A stretch of DNA of 14,280 nucleotides, from contig JAFLCF010000117.1 of the NCBI GenBank assembly GCA_017303735.1, positions 1-14,280 of the forward strand, read 5' to 3'. A program made the translations under genes and the position numbers. This document shows positions 13,238 through 14,280 of the stretch, piece after piece (position 1 is the first letter of the stretch; each line of letters opens with the position of its first letter). Source of the stretch: Anaerolineae bacterium (GTDB taxonomy: Bacteria; Chloroflexota; Anaerolineae; Anaerolineales; Villigracilaceae). The notes beneath the pieces are model-generated. The model was not told the DNA's origin. It worked only from the letters and a program-made list of their open reading frames with translations, and searched no databases.

Positions 13238-14280
13238 ATGAAAAATCTAATACGTTCCATTGAATTTCTTCGCCCTTATGCCTGGCAGGTATTTGCGAGC
13301 TTATTAATGCTGCTAACGCTTACCGGGTTGAACCTCGCAGTTCCGCGCATTATTCAAACGGTGATAGATGAAGGGATTTTGCATGGGAACTCCCTGTCCT
13401 TGATCCGTTCCGCGCTTCTTTTGTTCGGGCTCGGGCTTGCCTCAGCGCTGCTGGGTTTGGGCAATCGTTATATCTCAGAGCGGGTTGCATCACATGTCGG
13501 GTACGACCTGCGAAATCGCATGTACGATCATATCCAATACCTGCCATTCTCATACCATGACCATGCCCAGTCGGGACAGTTGATCTCGCGCTGCATTGAA
13601 GATGTGCGAGCCATTGAAAAGTTTGCCGGGTCTTCTATCCCCGAATTGATCCGTTTTGTCATGCTGACTCTTGGAATCTTAGGCGTAATGCTCTCGGTGA
13701 ATCAAGAATTGGCTCTCATCTCCCTGCTGCCTATGATTCCCCTGGTCATTATGACGGGATGGTTTGGCACAAAGATCGGCAAACTCTTCTTTGAAGTGGA
13801 CAACGCTGTTGGGGAAGTTTCCAACCGCTTGCAAGAGAATGTGACGGGGGTGCAGGTCGTCCGTGCTTTTGCGCGGGAGGATTTTGAGATCAATCGTTTC
13901 GAGTCTGCCAATATGGAAGTTTTTCGTAAATGGCTTCATGTGATCGATGAATGGGCAAAGATCATGCCTACGACCAACTGGCTGATCACAGTGGGCACTA
14001 TTCTCATTCTCTACTTTGGCGGGCAAATGGTTATTGATGGTGTGCTTACCGTCGGCGCAGTAGTGGCGTTCAATGCTTATTTGCTCATGATGGCGGAACC
14101 TGCCCAGGCATTGACTGGTCTCGTTAACGCGGGTGGCGAAGCCGCAGCAGGCGCTCAACGTGTATTCGAAATTTTGGATACAGAACCAGCTATCCGGTCG
14201 GGGAAGGAGGCGCGGGTTTTATCCACTTTGAAAGGCGAAGTGGAATTCCGAAACGTCTCGTTGAAATATCAAGATGAAAA
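13238..14280 (+). CDS. Type IV-fold (exporter-type) ABC transporter, membrane domain and start of ATPase domain (cut by window)
   Basis: It reads open from ATG 13238 to the window edge (347 codons). The six-helix exporter membrane domain covers about residues 15-310, with LPFSYHDHAQSGQLISRCIEDV (the coupling region that precedes helix 3) and VQVVRAFAREDFEINRF (coupling helix region before helix 4), both typical of MsbA/BmrA-like half-transporters. The nucleotide-binding domain begins at GEVEFRNVSLKYQDE and is cut before the Walker A motif. Such proteins work as homo- or heterodimers that export lipids, drugs or peptides. The substrate cannot be told, and heterodimeric pairs often lie in tandem, so the next gene beyond the edge would be informative. 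The start lacks an SD sequence. Confidence 0.92.
   Translation, partial: MKNLIRSIEFLRPYAWQVFASLLMLLTLTGLNLAVPRIIQTVIDEGILHGNSLSLIRSALLLFGLGLASALLGLGNRYISERVASHVGYDLRNRMYDHIQYLPFSYHDHAQSGQLISRCIEDVRAIEKFAGSSIPELIRFVMLTLGILGVMLSVNQELALISLLPMIPLVIMTGWFGTKIGKLFFEVDNAVGEVSNRLQENVTGVQVVRAFAREDFEINRFESANMEVFRKWLHVIDEWAKIMPTTNWLITVGTILILYFGGQMVIDGVLTVGAVVAFNAYLLMMAEPAQALTGLVNAGGEAAAGAQRVFEILDTEPAIRSGKEARVLSTLKGEVEFRNVSLKYQDE

Noticed and set aside
13679..14158. Minus-strand 159-residue reading frame
   Set aside because: Antisense to the ABC exporter membrane domain, which is clearly coding.
1..14280. CRISPR array, tRNA or rRNA genes
   Set aside because: No regularly spaced direct repeats and no cloverleaf or rRNA-like sequence noticed on either strand by eye.

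Overview
The window looks like a chromosomal piece of a Chloroflexota bacterium, most likely of the Anaerolineae. This is an inference from style, not from a marker gene. Several extracytoplasmic proteins carry long Thr/Pro linkers next to their membrane anchors. A PknB-type kinase has an outward-facing sensor. Acyclic-carotenoid genes are present without photosynthesis genes. About half of the genes start without a Shine-Dalgarno (SD) sequence, directly behind a -10 box.

Layout. The left edge (1-1555, minus) holds most of a membrane Ser/Thr kinase with a discoidin-like outer domain, cut by the window. A 352-base gap follows, with a 97-bp inverted-repeat element. Next come a small PspC-domain protein (minus) and a YgjV-like membrane protein fused to a GNAT-like domain (plus). 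A compact minus-strand operon at 2851-5564 encodes a small DUF6992-like membrane protein, a CruF-type carotenoid hydratase and a CrtI/CrtD-type desaturase. Diverging from it is an SGNH/GDSL-like lipoprotein (5634-6512) whose expected catalytic serine is aspartate, closed by a strong bidirectional terminator.

The stretch 6640-8660 looks accessory. It is visibly more AT-rich. It carries a lipoprotein gene broken by a frameshift exactly at a perfect 19-bp inverted repeat, an attC-like dispersed repeat, a DUF6414-like gene with a palindrome in its leader, and a 76-bp hairpin element at its right border.

From 8659 the content is core-like. A cyclophilin lipoprotein lies downstream of a SPOUT RNA methyltransferase that carries an N-terminal zinc ribbon (minus). 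Only 17 bp separate that gene from a divergent RluE-type 23S rRNA pseudouridine synthase, and those 17 bp contain a palindrome with an outward -10 box for each gene. Two RNA-modification genes therefore appear to share one symmetric, leaderless promoter. A CAP-LysM membrane-anchored surface protein follows the pseudouridine synthase. Then come an OafA-type acyltransferase with its own terminator and the first half of an ABC exporter, cut by the right edge.

No tRNA, rRNA, CRISPR array or intact insertion sequence was seen.
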